From an uncultured Collinsella sp. (GTDB taxonomy: Bacteria > Actinomycetota > Coriobacteriia > Coriobacteriales > Coriobacteriaceae): DNA of 64,000 nt. This document shows, piece after piece, positions 1 through 8,620 of this stretch; position 1 is the first letter of the stretch; the number at the start of each line of letters is the position of its first letter. The position numbers were made by a program, and so were the translations under genes. The notes below the pieces were generated by a model that had not been told where the DNA came from, ran no database searches, and saw only the letters and a program-made list of their open reading frames with translations. The DNA lies in the NCBI GenBank assembly GCA_900762355.1, contig CAAFGE010000043.1, positions 1-64,000 on the forward strand, in the 5' to 3' direction.

Positions 1-73
1 CTCTTCTTGGGGCATCGCCTTTCCTTCCATTCGTCACCTTCATTACTCCAACGACGAATTCTAGGCGGTGTCC

Positions 74-115
74 CCGCCCTTTCAAGAAAGGGCGGAGGCG
101 GGGCATTCCCCGCCT
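74..115. repeat. Two adjacent perfect hairpins
   Basis: Two perfect inverted repeats lie back to back. The first has 10-bp arms at 74-83 and 86-95 with a 2-base loop. The second has 8-bp arms at 96-103 and 108-115 with a 4-base loop. No gene is visible on either side up to the window edge, so they may end a transcript that starts outside the window. There is no clear T-run after either stem. Confidence 0.6.
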
Positions 116-295
116 CTTACACCACATCTCTGCGCGCTACCTTCAAATCGCTGATTCAGGGCTAGATTTACCCAGCGAAACCCAAAAATCGCTGCTACAA
201 AATTAGTAACAGTACTCATTTTTGCCATTTTTTGGCCACGGCCTTTGTGACGGACGTGCTGGCGGGTTCGAATCCCATGCACCGGGCGCAAACAA

Positions 296-321
296 AAACG
301 GTCCCCTTTCGAGGACCGTTT
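296..321 (-). terminator. Hairpin with T-run, minus strand
   Basis: Nine-base arms at 296-304 and 313-321 pair perfectly. Read on the minus strand the stem is followed by a T-rich run. It lies beyond the repeats downstream of tRNA-Val and would stop any transcript that reads through them. Confidence 0.6.
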
Positions 322-323
322 CC

Positions 324-695
324 AAATCAGTGGTGGGCGATGAGGGATGTCGCGTGCGGCTGACGCCGCCCGCTCTCGCTTCGGGCCTACGGCCCTCGCG
401 TGCTGCGCTGGAAAACGCTTCGCGTTTCCTCAGCTCCGCACCCTTGCGGGTTCGAATCCCTCTGCGCTGGGCCCAAAAAAGAAAGGCCCCCATAGCTGGG
501 AGCCTATCAAATCAGTGGTGGGCGATGAGGGATGTCCGCGTGCGGCTGGCGCCGCCCGCGCCCCGCTTCGTCGCTCCGCTCCTCGCGTGCTGCGCTGGAA
601 AACGCTTCGCGTTTCCTCAGCTCCGCACCCTTTCGGGTTCGAATCCCTCTGCGATGGGCCCAAAAATGAAAGGCCCCCATAGCTGGGAGCCTATC
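324..695. repeat. Tandem repeat carrying tRNA-Val 3' tails
   Basis: Two units of about 185 and 187 bp (324-508 and 509-695) follow one another and a third begins at 696, inside the real tRNA-Val locus. Each unit starts with the same 7 bases that border the tRNA. It then has the last ~17 bases of the tRNA-Val gene including CCA (minus strand), a GC-rich core with small palindromes, a T-arm-like palindrome GGGTTCGAATCCC (448-460 and 635-647) and a terminator hairpin. A further T-arm-like palindrome is at 264-276. No complete tRNA can be folded from the units. The block 1-702 otherwise holds no supported gene. Confidence 0.75.
671..692 (-). terminator. Terminator of tRNA-Val
   Basis: Nine-base arms at 671-679 and 684-692 enclose a 4-base loop. 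On the minus strand a T-rich stretch follows. It lies 11 bases past the CCA end of tRNA-Val. Confidence 0.75.
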
Positions 696-702
696 AAATC
701 AG

Positions 703-778
703 TGGTGGGCGATGAGGGATTCGAACCCCCAGCCTTGTGCGTGTAAAGCACCTGCGCTAACCGTTGCGCCAATCGCCC
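703..778 (-). tRNA. tRNA-Val (anticodon TAC)
   Basis: On the minus strand this folds as a full tRNA. The acceptor GGGCGAT pairs with ATCGCCC, the D-arm is GCGC/GCGC, the anticodon loop TTTACAC places TAC at 34-36, and the T-arm contains GGTTCGAAT. The CCA end is encoded (703-705). The top pair of the anticodon stem looks mismatched. A TATACT hexamer on the minus strand at 789-794 is a likely -10 box. Confidence 0.93.
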
Positions 779-965
779 GTGCGGAGAGAGTATAGCAAAA
801 CAATCGCCTCATTCATCCCATATCCATTAAAGGTAACCGTCGCGTGTCACAGCGGAGCTGATTCAGTTGAGATTGCCTGAACATTCCGCCCCTCTTTACG
901 CCCTCGGGTATACTCAAAAGCTACTGATTCGATTTGATGCCCAGCAACAGCAGAGGGGATAGTAT

Positions 966-2846
966 ATGTGCGGTTTTGTCGGTTTTGTCGGTGGGACGGA
1001 TAACCAATCCGAGGTGCTCACCAAGATGATGGACCGCATCGTCCATCGCGGTCCCGACATGGGCGGTCAGTTTATCGACGGCCGCGTTGCCCTCGGCTTC
1101 CGCCGCCTGTCGATCCTCGACCTGACCGAGGCCGGCGCTCAGCCCATGGCCAATGAGGACGGCAGCGTCGTTATCGTCTTCAACGGCGAGATCTACAACT
1201 TCCAGGAGCTTCGCTCCGAGCTCGAGGCCAAGGGCTATAAGTTCCACTGCGGCGCCGACACCGAGAGCCTCCTGCACGGCTACGAGGAGTGGGGCGAGGC
1301 CGTACTCGATCGCCTGCGCGGTATGTACGCCTTCGTCATCTGGGACAAGAAGAAGAACAAGCTTTTTGGCGCCCGCGATATCTTTGGCATCAAGCCGCTC
1401 TACTACTATCCCATGGCCGATGCGGGCGACGGCGCCCCGGGCGTGCTCTTTGGTTCTGAGATCAAGAGCTTCCTAGACTACCCGCACTTCCACAAGGCGG
1501 TCAACAAAAAGGCCCTGCGTCCGTACATGACGCTGCAGTATTCGGCAACCGAGGAGACCTTCTTCGAGGGTGTCTACAAGCTGCCGCCGGCGCATTACTT
1601 TACCGTAGACATCCCGACCGGCAAGATGAACATCGAGCGCTACTGGGATTGCGACTACTCTGCCGTCGAGAAGCCGTTCGAGGAGTACGTCGACGAGCTG
1701 GATGAGGTCGTGCACGAGAGCGTCGAGGCCCATCGCATCGCCGACGTCAAGGTCGCGTCGTTCCTTTCCGGCGGCGTCGACTCCAGCTACATCGCCGCTT
1801 GCCTCATGCCCGACAAGACCTTCTCGGTGGGCTTTGACTACAAGAACTTCAACGAGACTAACTACGCCAAGGAGCTTTCCGATAAGCTCGGCGTCGAGAA
1901 TGTCCGCAAGATGATTACCGCCGACGAGTTCTTCGGTGCGCTCGAGGACATCCAGTATTACATGGACGAGCCGCAGTCCAACCTGTCTTCCGTGCCGCTG
2001 TGGTTCTTGGCCGAGATGGCCCGCAAGGACGTCACCGTCGTGCTTTCGGGCGAAGGCGCCGACGAGCTCTTTGGCGGCTACGCCTACTACGAGGACACGG
2101 TCCCAGTCCGCAAGTACAAAAAGATGGTGCCGCTGCCCATCCGTCGCGCGCTCGGTAACCTGGCGTTGCATATGCCGTACTTCAAGGGACATAACTTCCT
2201 GGTCAAGGGTGCCGAGATCCCCGAGAAGTCGTTCCTGGGCCAGGCCTTGGTATGGCCTGAACGCGAGGTCGACGGCGTACTCAAACCCGAGTACAACACC
2301 GGCGACGGCGCCTTCGAGCTTGCCGCTCCCATCTACGCACGCGTGAAGGGTCAGCCCGAGCTGGTCAAGAAGCAGTACCTGGACATGAACATGTGGCTCC
2401 CGGGCGACATTCTGCTCAAGGCCGACAAGATGTGCATGGCGCACTCGCTGGAGCTGCGCGTGCCCTTCCTGGACCGCAAAGTCATGGAGTTCGCCGAGCA
2501 CATTCCCGACCGCTATCGCATCAACGAGAACGGCAACAAACAGGTACTCCGCCACGCTGCCAACAAGTCGCTGCCCGATGAGTGGGCCACCCGTCCCAAG
2601 GTGGGCTTCCCGGTGCCGATTGTCTACTGGCTGCGCGAGCAAAAGTGGTACGACTATGTCAAGGAGTACTTCACCGCGCCGTGGGCAAGCGAGTTCTTCG
2701 ATACCGACGAGCTCATGCACCTGCTCGATCTGCACTTTGCGGGCAAGGGCGATTTCCAGCGCAAGATCTATACGCCGCTCGTGTTCCTGGTGTGGTACAA
2801 GCGCTTCTTTATCGACGAGGACCAGCCCGCTGTTCAGGCTGCCTAG
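966..2846 (+). CDS. asnB: Asparagine synthetase, glutamine-hydrolysing
   Basis: Makes asparagine from aspartate, ATP and the amide nitrogen of glutamine in the cytosol. The protein has 626 residues, the usual length for AsnB. It begins MCGFVGFVGG, so after Met removal Cys2 is the glutaminase nucleophile of a class II amidotransferase domain (about 2-190). The synthetase domain follows, with the ATP PP-loop SFLSGGVDSS near residue 268 and the conserved SGEGADELFGGY. An AGAGGGG ribosome site lies 8 bases upstream and a TATACT -10-like box is at 909-914. It appears to be a single-gene unit closed by a strong terminator. asnS is also in the window at 45171-46574. Confidence 0.95.
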   Translation: MCGFVGFVGGTDNQSEVLTKMMDRIVHRGPDMGGQFIDGRVALGFRRLSILDLTEAGAQPMANEDGSVVIVFNGEIYNFQELRSELEAKGYKFHCGADTESLLHGYEEWGEAVLDRLRGMYAFVIWDKKKNKLFGARDIFGIKPLYYYPMADAGDGAPGVLFGSEIKSFLDYPHFHKAVNKKALRPYMTLQYSATEETFFEGVYKLPPAHYFTVDIPTGKMNIERYWDCDYSAVEKPFEEYVDELDEVVHESVEAHRIADVKVASFLSGGVDSSYIAACLMPDKTFSVGFDYKNFNETNYAKELSDKLGVENVRKMITADEFFGALEDIQYYMDEPQSNLSSVPLWFLAEMARKDVTVVLSGEGADELFGGYAYYEDTVPVRKYKKMVPLPIRRALGNLALHMPYFKGHNFLVKGAEIPEKSFLGQALVWPEREVDGVLKPEYNTGDGAFELAAPIYARVKGQPELVKKQYLDMNMWLPGDILLKADKMCMAHSLELRVPFLDRKVMEFAEHIPDRYRINENGNKQVLRHAANKSLPDEWATRPKVGFPVPIVYWLREQKWYDYVKEYFTAPWASEFFDTDELMHLLDLHFAGKGDFQRKIYTPLVFLVWYKRFFIDEDQPAVQAA

Positions 2847-2872
2847 CCTCGGCTTACGAACGCCTGCGCGTA

Positions 2873-2896
2873 ACGGCTCCTTCGGGAGCCGTTTTT
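2873..2896 (+). terminator. Terminator of asnB
   Basis: Perfect 8-bp stem (2873-2880 with 2885-2892) around a TTCG tetraloop, followed by five Ts. Classic intrinsic terminator. Confidence 0.9.
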
Positions 2897-2958
2897 GCGC
2901 AGGTGCGTTTCAGTTACTATAAAAACCGTCCCTGCCAAATGGCTGAGAAAGGTGAAAG

Positions 2959-4521
2959 ATGCACCATTCGGATTCCGCGACCGTGACCACGGTCGATACG
3001 CTTGCCAAGCTTCTCGATGTGTGCGGCGAGCTGCGCGCATCAGAGCAGGTTGACGAGCGTGCCGTGACCGGCTGCTCGTTTGATTCGCGTGCGGTCTCGG
3101 CAGGTGACGTGTTCTTTTGCAAAGGTGCTGCCTTTAAGCCCGCGTTTTTGAGCATGGCGCTCGATGCGGGCGCCGTCGCATTTGTGTGCGAGGAGTCGCT
3201 GGTCGAGTCTCTGGAGCCGCTGGCGCAGGAGAGCGGTGCTGCGATGCTGGTTGTTGATAGCGTTCGCACGGCCATGGCCCTGTTGCCGCCGGAGGTCTAC
3301 GACCGTCCCGACCACGACGTCAAGATCGTGGGCATCACCGGTACCAAGGGAAAGACCACGGCCGCTTTTATGCTTCAGTCCATCATCAAGGCAGCGGGCG
3401 AATCCTGCGGCATGATCGGCTCGGTGAGTACCGACGATGGCATCGAGTGCTACGAGAGCACCAATACTACGCCCGAGGCCCCAGAGGTCTGGCGCCATAT
3501 CGCCAACTGCCGCACGTCAGGTCGCCAGTCCATGGTCATGGAGGTCTCGAGCCAGGCGCTCAAGTACCAACGCGTCGAGAATCTGCCGTTTGACGTGGCG
3601 TGCTTCCTCAACATCGGCCGTGACCACATCTCGCCGATCGAACACCCCACGTTTGAGGATTATTTTGAGAGCAAACTCAGGATCTTTGACCAGGCAAAGA
3701 CCGCCGTGGTGAATCTGGGCACCGAAGAGGTTGACCGTGTGCTGGAGGCAGCGTCGACGGCCGAGCGCTTGGTGACCGTTGGCGTCGAGCATCCCGAGGC
3801 AAGCCTGTGGGCGAGCGATGTGCGCATGGTCGGCTTTAGCATCGAGTTCAACTTGCATGGCCTGTGTGCCGACGAGTCCGAGGCGGGGGAGAAGATCCTG
3901 CTGGGTATCGCGGGAGACTTTAACGTGGAGAACGCGCTGGTCGCTATCGCCGCTGCGCACGAGATCGGCATCGGTATCGATGCCATCAAGAAGGGCCTCT
4001 CCAAGCTTCGTGTGCCGGGCCGCATGGAGGTCGTGGAGTCGAAGGACGGCCGCGTGATCTGCGTCGTTGACTATGCGCACAACCAGCTTTCGTTCCGATC
4101 GCTTTTCTCGTCGGTTAAACGTGCGTTTCCCGCCAGCCCCGTCATTGCAGTGTTTGGCGCTGCCGGCGGCAAGGCGCAGGAGCGCCGCGAGCAGCTTCCG
4201 CGCGAGGCCGCACCATATTCCGACCTGATGATCTTTGCCAACGAGGACCCGGCTCACGAGGACCCGATGAAGGTCTGTCGCGAGCTTGCCGAACATGTTC
4301 CCGACGATACGCCGAACAAGATTATCCTCGATCGCGAAGCCGCTGTGCATGCGGCGTTCAAGGCGGCGCGCGAGGAGTACGTTAACCCCGATGCTCCCAC
4401 CATTGTCTTGCTGCTGGCAAAGGGTGACGAGGAGCTCATGCACGTGGGTGACGAGTTCGTGCCCATCGAGAGCGACCTTTCGTTGGCCAATCGCCTGATC
4501 GATGTTACCCAGTTTGACTAA
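2959..4521 (+). CDS. MurE-like Mur ligase
   Basis: ATP-dependent amide ligase of the Mur family. By similarity to MurE it should add the third residue of the peptidoglycan stem peptide to UDP-MurNAc-L-Ala-D-Glu. Visible motifs are the P-loop GITGTKGKTTAAF (about residues 129-141), NTTPEAP, EVSSQALKYQ, NIGRDHIS, a lysine in FESKLRIFD that would be carbamylated, and VDYAHN in the central domain. In the C-terminal domain, where diaminopimelate enzymes carry DNPR, this protein has NEDP (428-431), so its amino-acid substrate cannot be read from that motif. The ATG at 2959 follows an AAAGGTG site. A MurE paralogue of unknown acceptor is possible. Confidence 0.8.
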   Translation: MHHSDSATVTTVDTLAKLLDVCGELRASEQVDERAVTGCSFDSRAVSAGDVFFCKGAAFKPAFLSMALDAGAVAFVCEESLVESLEPLAQESGAAMLVVDSVRTAMALLPPEVYDRPDHDVKIVGITGTKGKTTAAFMLQSIIKAAGESCGMIGSVSTDDGIECYESTNTTPEAPEVWRHIANCRTSGRQSMVMEVSSQALKYQRVENLPFDVACFLNIGRDHISPIEHPTFEDYFESKLRIFDQAKTAVVNLGTEEVDRVLEAASTAERLVTVGVEHPEASLWASDVRMVGFSIEFNLHGLCADESEAGEKILLGIAGDFNVENALVAIAAAHEIGIGIDAIKKGLSKLRVPGRMEVVESKDGRVICVVDYAHNQLSFRSLFSSVKRAFPASPVIAVFGAAGGKAQERREQLPREAAPYSDLMIFANEDPAHEDPMKVCRELAEHVPDDTPNKIILDREAAVHAAFKAAREEYVNPDAPTIVLLLAKGDEELMHVGDEFVPIESDLSLANRLIDVTQFD

Positions 4522-4628
4522 TGAACTATGATGGCGGCGGCGCCCTGAGTGCGCTGTCGCCATAAGCGTGTTCTCTCAATCAAAACATGCCGTCCAAGTC
4601 CAAACCCTTCTACGTAAACGGAGTAACC

Positions 4629-5540
4629 ATGTCCCACAACACCCTGCCGACCGTTGCCGAGCTTTCGGGCGAGATGCGCGAGCGCTTGGCCAAGGTCAAG
4701 TACGTCTTTACCGACCTGGATGCCACGATGCTCGCGCCCGGCTCGTGCGTGCTGCGCGACAATGACGGCAACCCCTCGACCAAACTCGTCGAGGCCGTCG
4801 TGGCACTCGCTCGCGCTGGTATTCAGGTGGTTCCCACCTCGGGCCGCAACCGTACCATGATCCACGAGGACGCGCGCGTACTCGGCCTCAACTCTTACAT
4901 TGGTGAGATGGGCGGCCTGGTCATGTACGACCTCAAAGCCAACGATTGGGAGTATCTGACTGGCGACATGCCCTACGACCCCTCTTGCGGCCTCACGCCG
5001 CACCAGGTGATCGAGCAGACCGGCGTGTGCGAGAAGATCCTCGCCCGCTGGCCGCACAAGATCGAGTATCACAACGACATGTCGACCGGCTACAAGTACC
5101 GCGAGGTCACCGTCGGCATGCGCGGCGACATTCCCGATGACGAGGCGCAGGCCATTCTCGACGAGGCCGGCTGCGGCCTGGTGTGGGCCTGTAACGGTCA
5201 CCTGACGCATCTGTCCAAGCCGACGACGCTCGAGCTCGATTGCGTCGAGAACGGTCGCGCATTCAACATCAACCCCGCGGGCCTCAACAAAGGCGTCGCT
5301 ATTGCGCGCTTCTGCGAGCACCTGGGGATCGAGCGCGAGGAGACGCTCGCGCTCGGCGATTCCGAGTCCGACTTCTACATGGCCGATCACGTGGGCACGT
5401 TCTGCCTGGTCGAGAATGGCCTGACGAGCGCCGGCGCGCCCGAGTTCCTGGCTGCTTGCGAGAACGCTTTCGTTACGCGCGGCAAAATTGTCGACGGTTG
5501 GGCGGCGACGGCAGAGCTGCTGGTCGCGGCGCGTTCGTAG
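4629..5540 (+). CDS. HAD-superfamily phosphatase, Cof type
   Basis: Cytosolic phosphatase of the haloacid dehalogenase superfamily. All four HAD motifs are present: VFTDLDAT near the start (Asp nucleophile and Asp acid/base), TSGRNR with the motif II serine, the motif III lysine in GLNKGVA, and LGDSESDFYM. Between motifs II and III is a cap region of the Cof type, suggesting a sugar-phosphate or small phosphoester substrate that cannot be named. Start chosen at 4629 because GGAGTAA lies 7 bases upstream; an in-frame ATG at 4587 lacks a ribosome site. It is 303 residues and follows the MurE-like gene. Confidence 0.85.
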   Translation: MSHNTLPTVAELSGEMRERLAKVKYVFTDLDATMLAPGSCVLRDNDGNPSTKLVEAVVALARAGIQVVPTSGRNRTMIHEDARVLGLNSYIGEMGGLVMYDLKANDWEYLTGDMPYDPSCGLTPHQVIEQTGVCEKILARWPHKIEYHNDMSTGYKYREVTVGMRGDIPDDEAQAILDEAGCGLVWACNGHLTHLSKPTTLELDCVENGRAFNINPAGLNKGVAIARFCEHLGIEREETLALGDSESDFYMADHVGTFCLVENGLTSAGAPEFLAACENAFVTRGKIVDGWAATAELLVAARS

Positions 5541-5591
5541 CGCGGCGTCGCCGCACTTGGATATGTCTTTTCGAGAGAGACTGGTGAGGTA

Positions 5592-6473
5592 ATGTCCGAT
5601 ATCGAGAATCCGGCAGGCGACACGCGCCCGATCGGTGTGTTCGATTCTGGCCTGGGCGGTCTGACGGTTGCGCGCGCCATCGCGACGGCGCTGCCGCACG
5701 AGTCCGTCTACTACTTCGGCGACACCAAACGCTGCCCCTACGGCACGCGCACCGAGGATGAGGTGCGCTCGTTTGCGTTGCAGGCGGGCCGTTGGCTGTC
5801 GAAGCACGACGTCAAGATTATGGTCATCGCCTGCAACACGGCGACAGCTGCGGCCTTACGTCTGGCCCAGCAGGTGCTCGACGTTCCCGTGATCGGCGTG
5901 ATCGCGCCGGGTGCCCGTGCGGCAATCAACAGCACCCGTTCGCGTCGCGTGGGCGTGCTCGCCACCAACCTCACCATTCGCTCGGGCGCTTACACGCGCG
6001 CCATTCAGGATCTAGATGCCGGCGTCGACGTATACGGCTGCCCCGCCTCGAGCTTTGTCGAGGTTGTCGAACACGAGCTCGCCTCGGGTGCGCATCTGCA
6101 AGAGCAGTGGCTTGAGAACGAGGACATCTTCGATACGCCTGCCGTGCGTGCGCTGGTGGGTGCCACGGTTGAGCCGCTGCGCGACCACGGTATCGATACC
6201 GTGGTGCTCGGCTGTACGCATTTTCCGCTGTTGGTGGGACCTATCCGCCATGCGCTGGGGCCTGGGGTGCGCGTCGTGAGTTCCGCCGAGGAGACCACGC
6301 GCGAGCTGACCGATATCCTCACGCGCCGCGAGCAGCTGGCGGGCGTCGCCGCCGAGCCGCAGCATCGTTTTGCCACGACGGCCGATAACATTGCCGAGTT
6401 TGCGGTGGCGGGCAGCTTTATCTTTGGTCAGCCGCTCAAGAGCATCGAACATATCGATATCGACGAACTGTAA
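5592..6473 (+). CDS. murI: Glutamate racemase
   Basis: Interconverts L- and D-glutamate, giving the D-Glu of peptidoglycan. The 293-residue protein has the family opening GVFDSGLGGLTVAR, the first catalytic cysteine in IACNTATA and the second in GCTHFPLL. It also has PYGTRTEDE, which lies near the active site in the family. The ATG follows GGTGAGG. It is followed by rph and rdgB in the same direction, a murI-rph-rdgB order found in many Gram-positives. Confidence 0.95.
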   Translation: MSDIENPAGDTRPIGVFDSGLGGLTVARAIATALPHESVYYFGDTKRCPYGTRTEDEVRSFALQAGRWLSKHDVKIMVIACNTATAAALRLAQQVLDVPVIGVIAPGARAAINSTRSRRVGVLATNLTIRSGAYTRAIQDLDAGVDVYGCPASSFVEVVEHELASGAHLQEQWLENEDIFDTPAVRALVGATVEPLRDHGIDTVVLGCTHFPLLVGPIRHALGPGVRVVSSAEETTRELTDILTRREQLAGVAAEPQHRFATTADNIAEFAVAGSFIFGQPLKSIEHIDIDEL

Positions 6474-6530
6474 TAGATGTAAGGCCGCCGCCAAAGTCTT
6501 CGCCACACCTTTTGCCGAAAGGATATTTCC

Positions 6531-7256
6531 ATGGAGTACATGCAGGTCAACCGCGCCAACAGCCGCGCCGCCGATGAGCTGCGCCCCGTTAAGCTCACCC
6601 GCGGCGTTATGAAGCACGCCCACGGTTCGTGCCTGGCCGAGTTTGGCGATACGCGCGTGCTGTGCGCTGCCACCATCGAGGAGGGCGTGCCGGGCTGGCG
6701 CAAGGGCGCCAAGGCCGGTTGGGTAACGGCGGAGTACGCCATGCTGCCGGCGTCGACCGGCAAGCGCTGCAAGCGCGAGCACGCCAACCGCAAGGGCCGC
6801 TCCATGGAGATTGAGCGCCTCATTGGCCGCAGCCTGCGTACCGTCGTCAACATGAAGGCGCTCGGCGAGTACACCGTCACCGTCGACTGCGACGTGATCC
6901 AGGCCGATGGCGGTACGCGTACGGCGAGCATTACCGGCGCCTGGGTGGCGCTGCACGACGCCCTCGCCATGTGGGTCGAGGCGGGCAAGATCGAGCGCAT
7001 CCCGCTTACCGGCCAGGTGGCCGCCATCTCCATGGGCGTTGTCGACGGCAATACGCTGCTTGACCTCGATTATTCCGAGGACAGCCATGCCGAAGTCGAC
7101 ATGAACCTCGTCGCCACCGACACCGGTGAGATGATCGAGCTCCAGGGCACCGGCGAGCAGGCGCCCTTTGACCGTAAGCGCCTCAACGCCCTGCTCGACC
7201 TGGGCGACAAAGGCATCGCCGAGCTCATCGAGCTCCAGCGCCAGGCCCTCGCCTAA
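6531..7256 (+). CDS. rph: Ribonuclease PH
   Basis: Phosphate-dependent 3'-5' exoribonuclease that trims the 3' ends of tRNA precursors. The 241-residue protein has the PNPase/RNase PH fold with GDTRVLCAAT, EYAMLP, the RGRxMEIERLIGRSLR-type helix with phosphate-binding arginines, DCDVIQADGGTRTASITGA and DYSEDSHAEVDMN with the metal-binding acids. Start at 6531 follows AAAGGATATTTCC. The stop codon lies inside the left edge of a hairpin element (7255-7292). Confidence 0.95.
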   Translation: MEYMQVNRANSRAADELRPVKLTRGVMKHAHGSCLAEFGDTRVLCAATIEEGVPGWRKGAKAGWVTAEYAMLPASTGKRCKREHANRKGRSMEIERLIGRSLRTVVNMKALGEYTVTVDCDVIQADGGTRTASITGAWVALHDALAMWVEAGKIERIPLTGQVAAISMGVVDGNTLLDLDYSEDSHAEVDMNLVATDTGEMIELQGTGEQAPFDRKRLNALLDLGDKGIAELIELQRQALA

Positions 7257-7292
7257 CCTGCAAAAAGGGGCAGGTTTATTTTGGTAGGTTTT
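7255..7292. repeat. Imperfect hairpin, GGGGCAGG loop
   Basis: AACCTGcAAAA pairs imperfectly with TATTTTGgtAGGTT across a loop containing GGGGCAGG. It touches the stop codon of rph. It is a close relative of the element at 41038-41078, whose loop read on the minus strand is GGGACAGG, and probably works as a weak terminator. Confidence 0.55.
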
Positions 7293-7398
7293 ATCCGCGG
7301 AGACGTCTAGACACAAGACTGCCGTTGATTGAGAGGGGAGAGGCGGAGGCCCTCGTCGCCCTCGGTGCGGCATTGCTATAGAGACAAGGAGACCACTC

Positions 7399-8040
7399 AT
7401 GGCACTTGAGAAGATCGACATCGACACCCTCGACCCAGCGGCGACCATTGTCGTGGCAACGGGCAACGCCCATAAGCTCACCGAGATCGAGGCCATTTTG
7501 GGCAAGGTCATGCCCGAGGTGCGCTTTGTGGCGCTCGGCCAGCTGGGTGATTTTGAGGATCCCGAGGAAAACGGCACGACGTTTTTGGAGAACGCCATCA
7601 TCAAGGCGCAGGCTGCCGTCGAAGAGACGGGGCTCATGGCCATTGCCGACGATTCGGGCCTGGTCGTCGACGCACTGGACGGTGAGCCCGGTGTGTATAG
7701 CGCGCGCTACGCGGGCGTGCACGGAGACGATGCCGCCAACAACGCCAAGCTCCTCGTTAACCTGGAAGGCGTGGCGGACGAGGACCGCACCGCGCGCTTT
7801 ATGAGCGTCGTCGCGCTCATCGACACGGATGGTCTGGTCACCTATGGCGAGGGCGCCTGCGAGGGCGTTATCGCGCACGAGGGTCGCGGCGATCACGGCT
7901 TTGGCTACGACCCGCTGTTCCTGCCGGTCGATACGCCGGGCAAGACTATGGCCGAGCTCACGGCGGACGAGAAGAACGCCATCAGCCATCGATTCCATGC
8001 GCTCGAGCACCTATCCGCCAAACTGACGGGCGAGGAGTAA
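7399..8040 (+). CDS. rdgB: XTP/dITP diphosphatase
   Basis: Hydrolyses non-canonical purine triphosphates (dITP, XTP) to monophosphates and so keeps them out of DNA and RNA. The 213-residue HAM1/RdgB protein shows VATGNAHKLTEIEAIL at the start, the substrate motif DDSGLVVDALDGEPGVYSAR, and FGYDPLFL followed by SHR near the end. Start at 7399 follows AAGGAGACC. dtd begins 3 bases after its stop, so the two are probably co-transcribed and both remove faulty metabolites. Confidence 0.95.
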   Translation: MALEKIDIDTLDPAATIVVATGNAHKLTEIEAILGKVMPEVRFVALGQLGDFEDPEENGTTFLENAIIKAQAAVEETGLMAIADDSGLVVDALDGEPGVYSARYAGVHGDDAANNAKLLVNLEGVADEDRTARFMSVVALIDTDGLVTYGEGACEGVIAHEGRGDHGFGYDPLFLPVDTPGKTMAELTADEKNAISHRFHALEHLSAKLTGEE

Positions 8041-8043
8041 GCC

Positions 8044-8490
8044 GTGCGTGCGGTGGTGCAGCGCGTACTCAATGCCGGCGTGACAGTCGACGGCGAGTGC
8101 GTGGGCAAAATTGGGCGCGGCTATCTGGTGCTGTTGGGCGTGGGCCACGGCGACACGCGCGCCGAGGCTGATAAGCTGTGGGGCAAGCTCCGCGGCTTGC
8201 GCATTAACGAGGACGAGAACGGCAAGACCAACCTGGCACTTGCCGATGTCGACGGCGAGGTTCTCGTAGTGTCGCAGTTCACGCTGTTCGCCGATTGCCG
8301 TCACGGCCGCCGCCCATCGTTTACGGATGCCGGCGCCCCCGATGTCGCCAACGAGCTCTACGAGTACTTCCTGACGCTCGTTCGCCAAGATGTCGAACAC
8401 GTGGCGTACGGCATCTTCGGCGCCGACATGAAGGTCGACCTCGTCAACGACGGTCCATTCACCATCGTTCTGGACACAGACAATCTGTAA
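8044..8490 (+). CDS. dtd: D-aminoacyl-tRNA deacylase
   Basis: Removes D-amino acids (and glycine from mischarged tRNA-Ala) from tRNA. The 148-residue protein has both Dtd signatures: [17 protein letters not shown] in the middle and [11 protein letters not shown] at the end, which carries the Gly-cisPro dipeptide that gives chiral selectivity. It uses a GTG start at 8044, three bases after rdgB. The family start MRAVVQRV matches exactly. The stop codon lies at the edge of an imperfect hairpin. Confidence 0.95.
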   Translation: MRAVVQRVLNAGVTVDGECVGKIGRGYLVLLGVGHGDTRAEADKLWGKLRGLRINEDENGKTNLALADVDGEVLVVSQFTLFADCRHGRRPSFTDAGAPDVANELYEYFLTLVRQDVEHVAYGIFGADMKVDLVNDGPFTIVLDTDNL

Positions 8491-8525
8491 GTAGTCAATT
8501 TGGGACGGGGCTTATTTAGCTACTT
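8489..8525. repeat. Imperfect hairpin, TTTGGGACG loop
   Basis: AAGTAG at 8489-8494 pairs with CTACTT at 8520-8525. The loop carries TTTGGGACG. Its left half matches the element at 13151-13181 and a degraded copy on the minus strand at about 23908-23932. It overlaps the stop codon of dtd and the -35 box of the next gene. Confidence 0.5.
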
Positions 8526-8553
8526 GCGTATAGCAGCAGCAGGGTGCTATAGT
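8524..8553 (+). promoter_or_regulatory. Promoter of the Veg-family gene
   Basis: TTGCGT (8524-8529), an 18-base spacer and TATAGT (8548-8553) form a good sigma-70-type promoter 68 bases before the Veg start codon. Confidence 0.7.
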
Positions 8554-8620
8554 ATTAGAGTTTTGTCTATCTTAGGGGTATTATCCCCTTTTTGAATTGC
8601 ACCTTCTGGAGGCCCTGTTC

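Noticed and set aside
324..660. Extra tRNA genes suggested by GGGTTCGAATCCC
   Set aside because: Only T-arm-like palindromes and a CCA tail are present; no acceptor pairing or anticodon arm can be formed.
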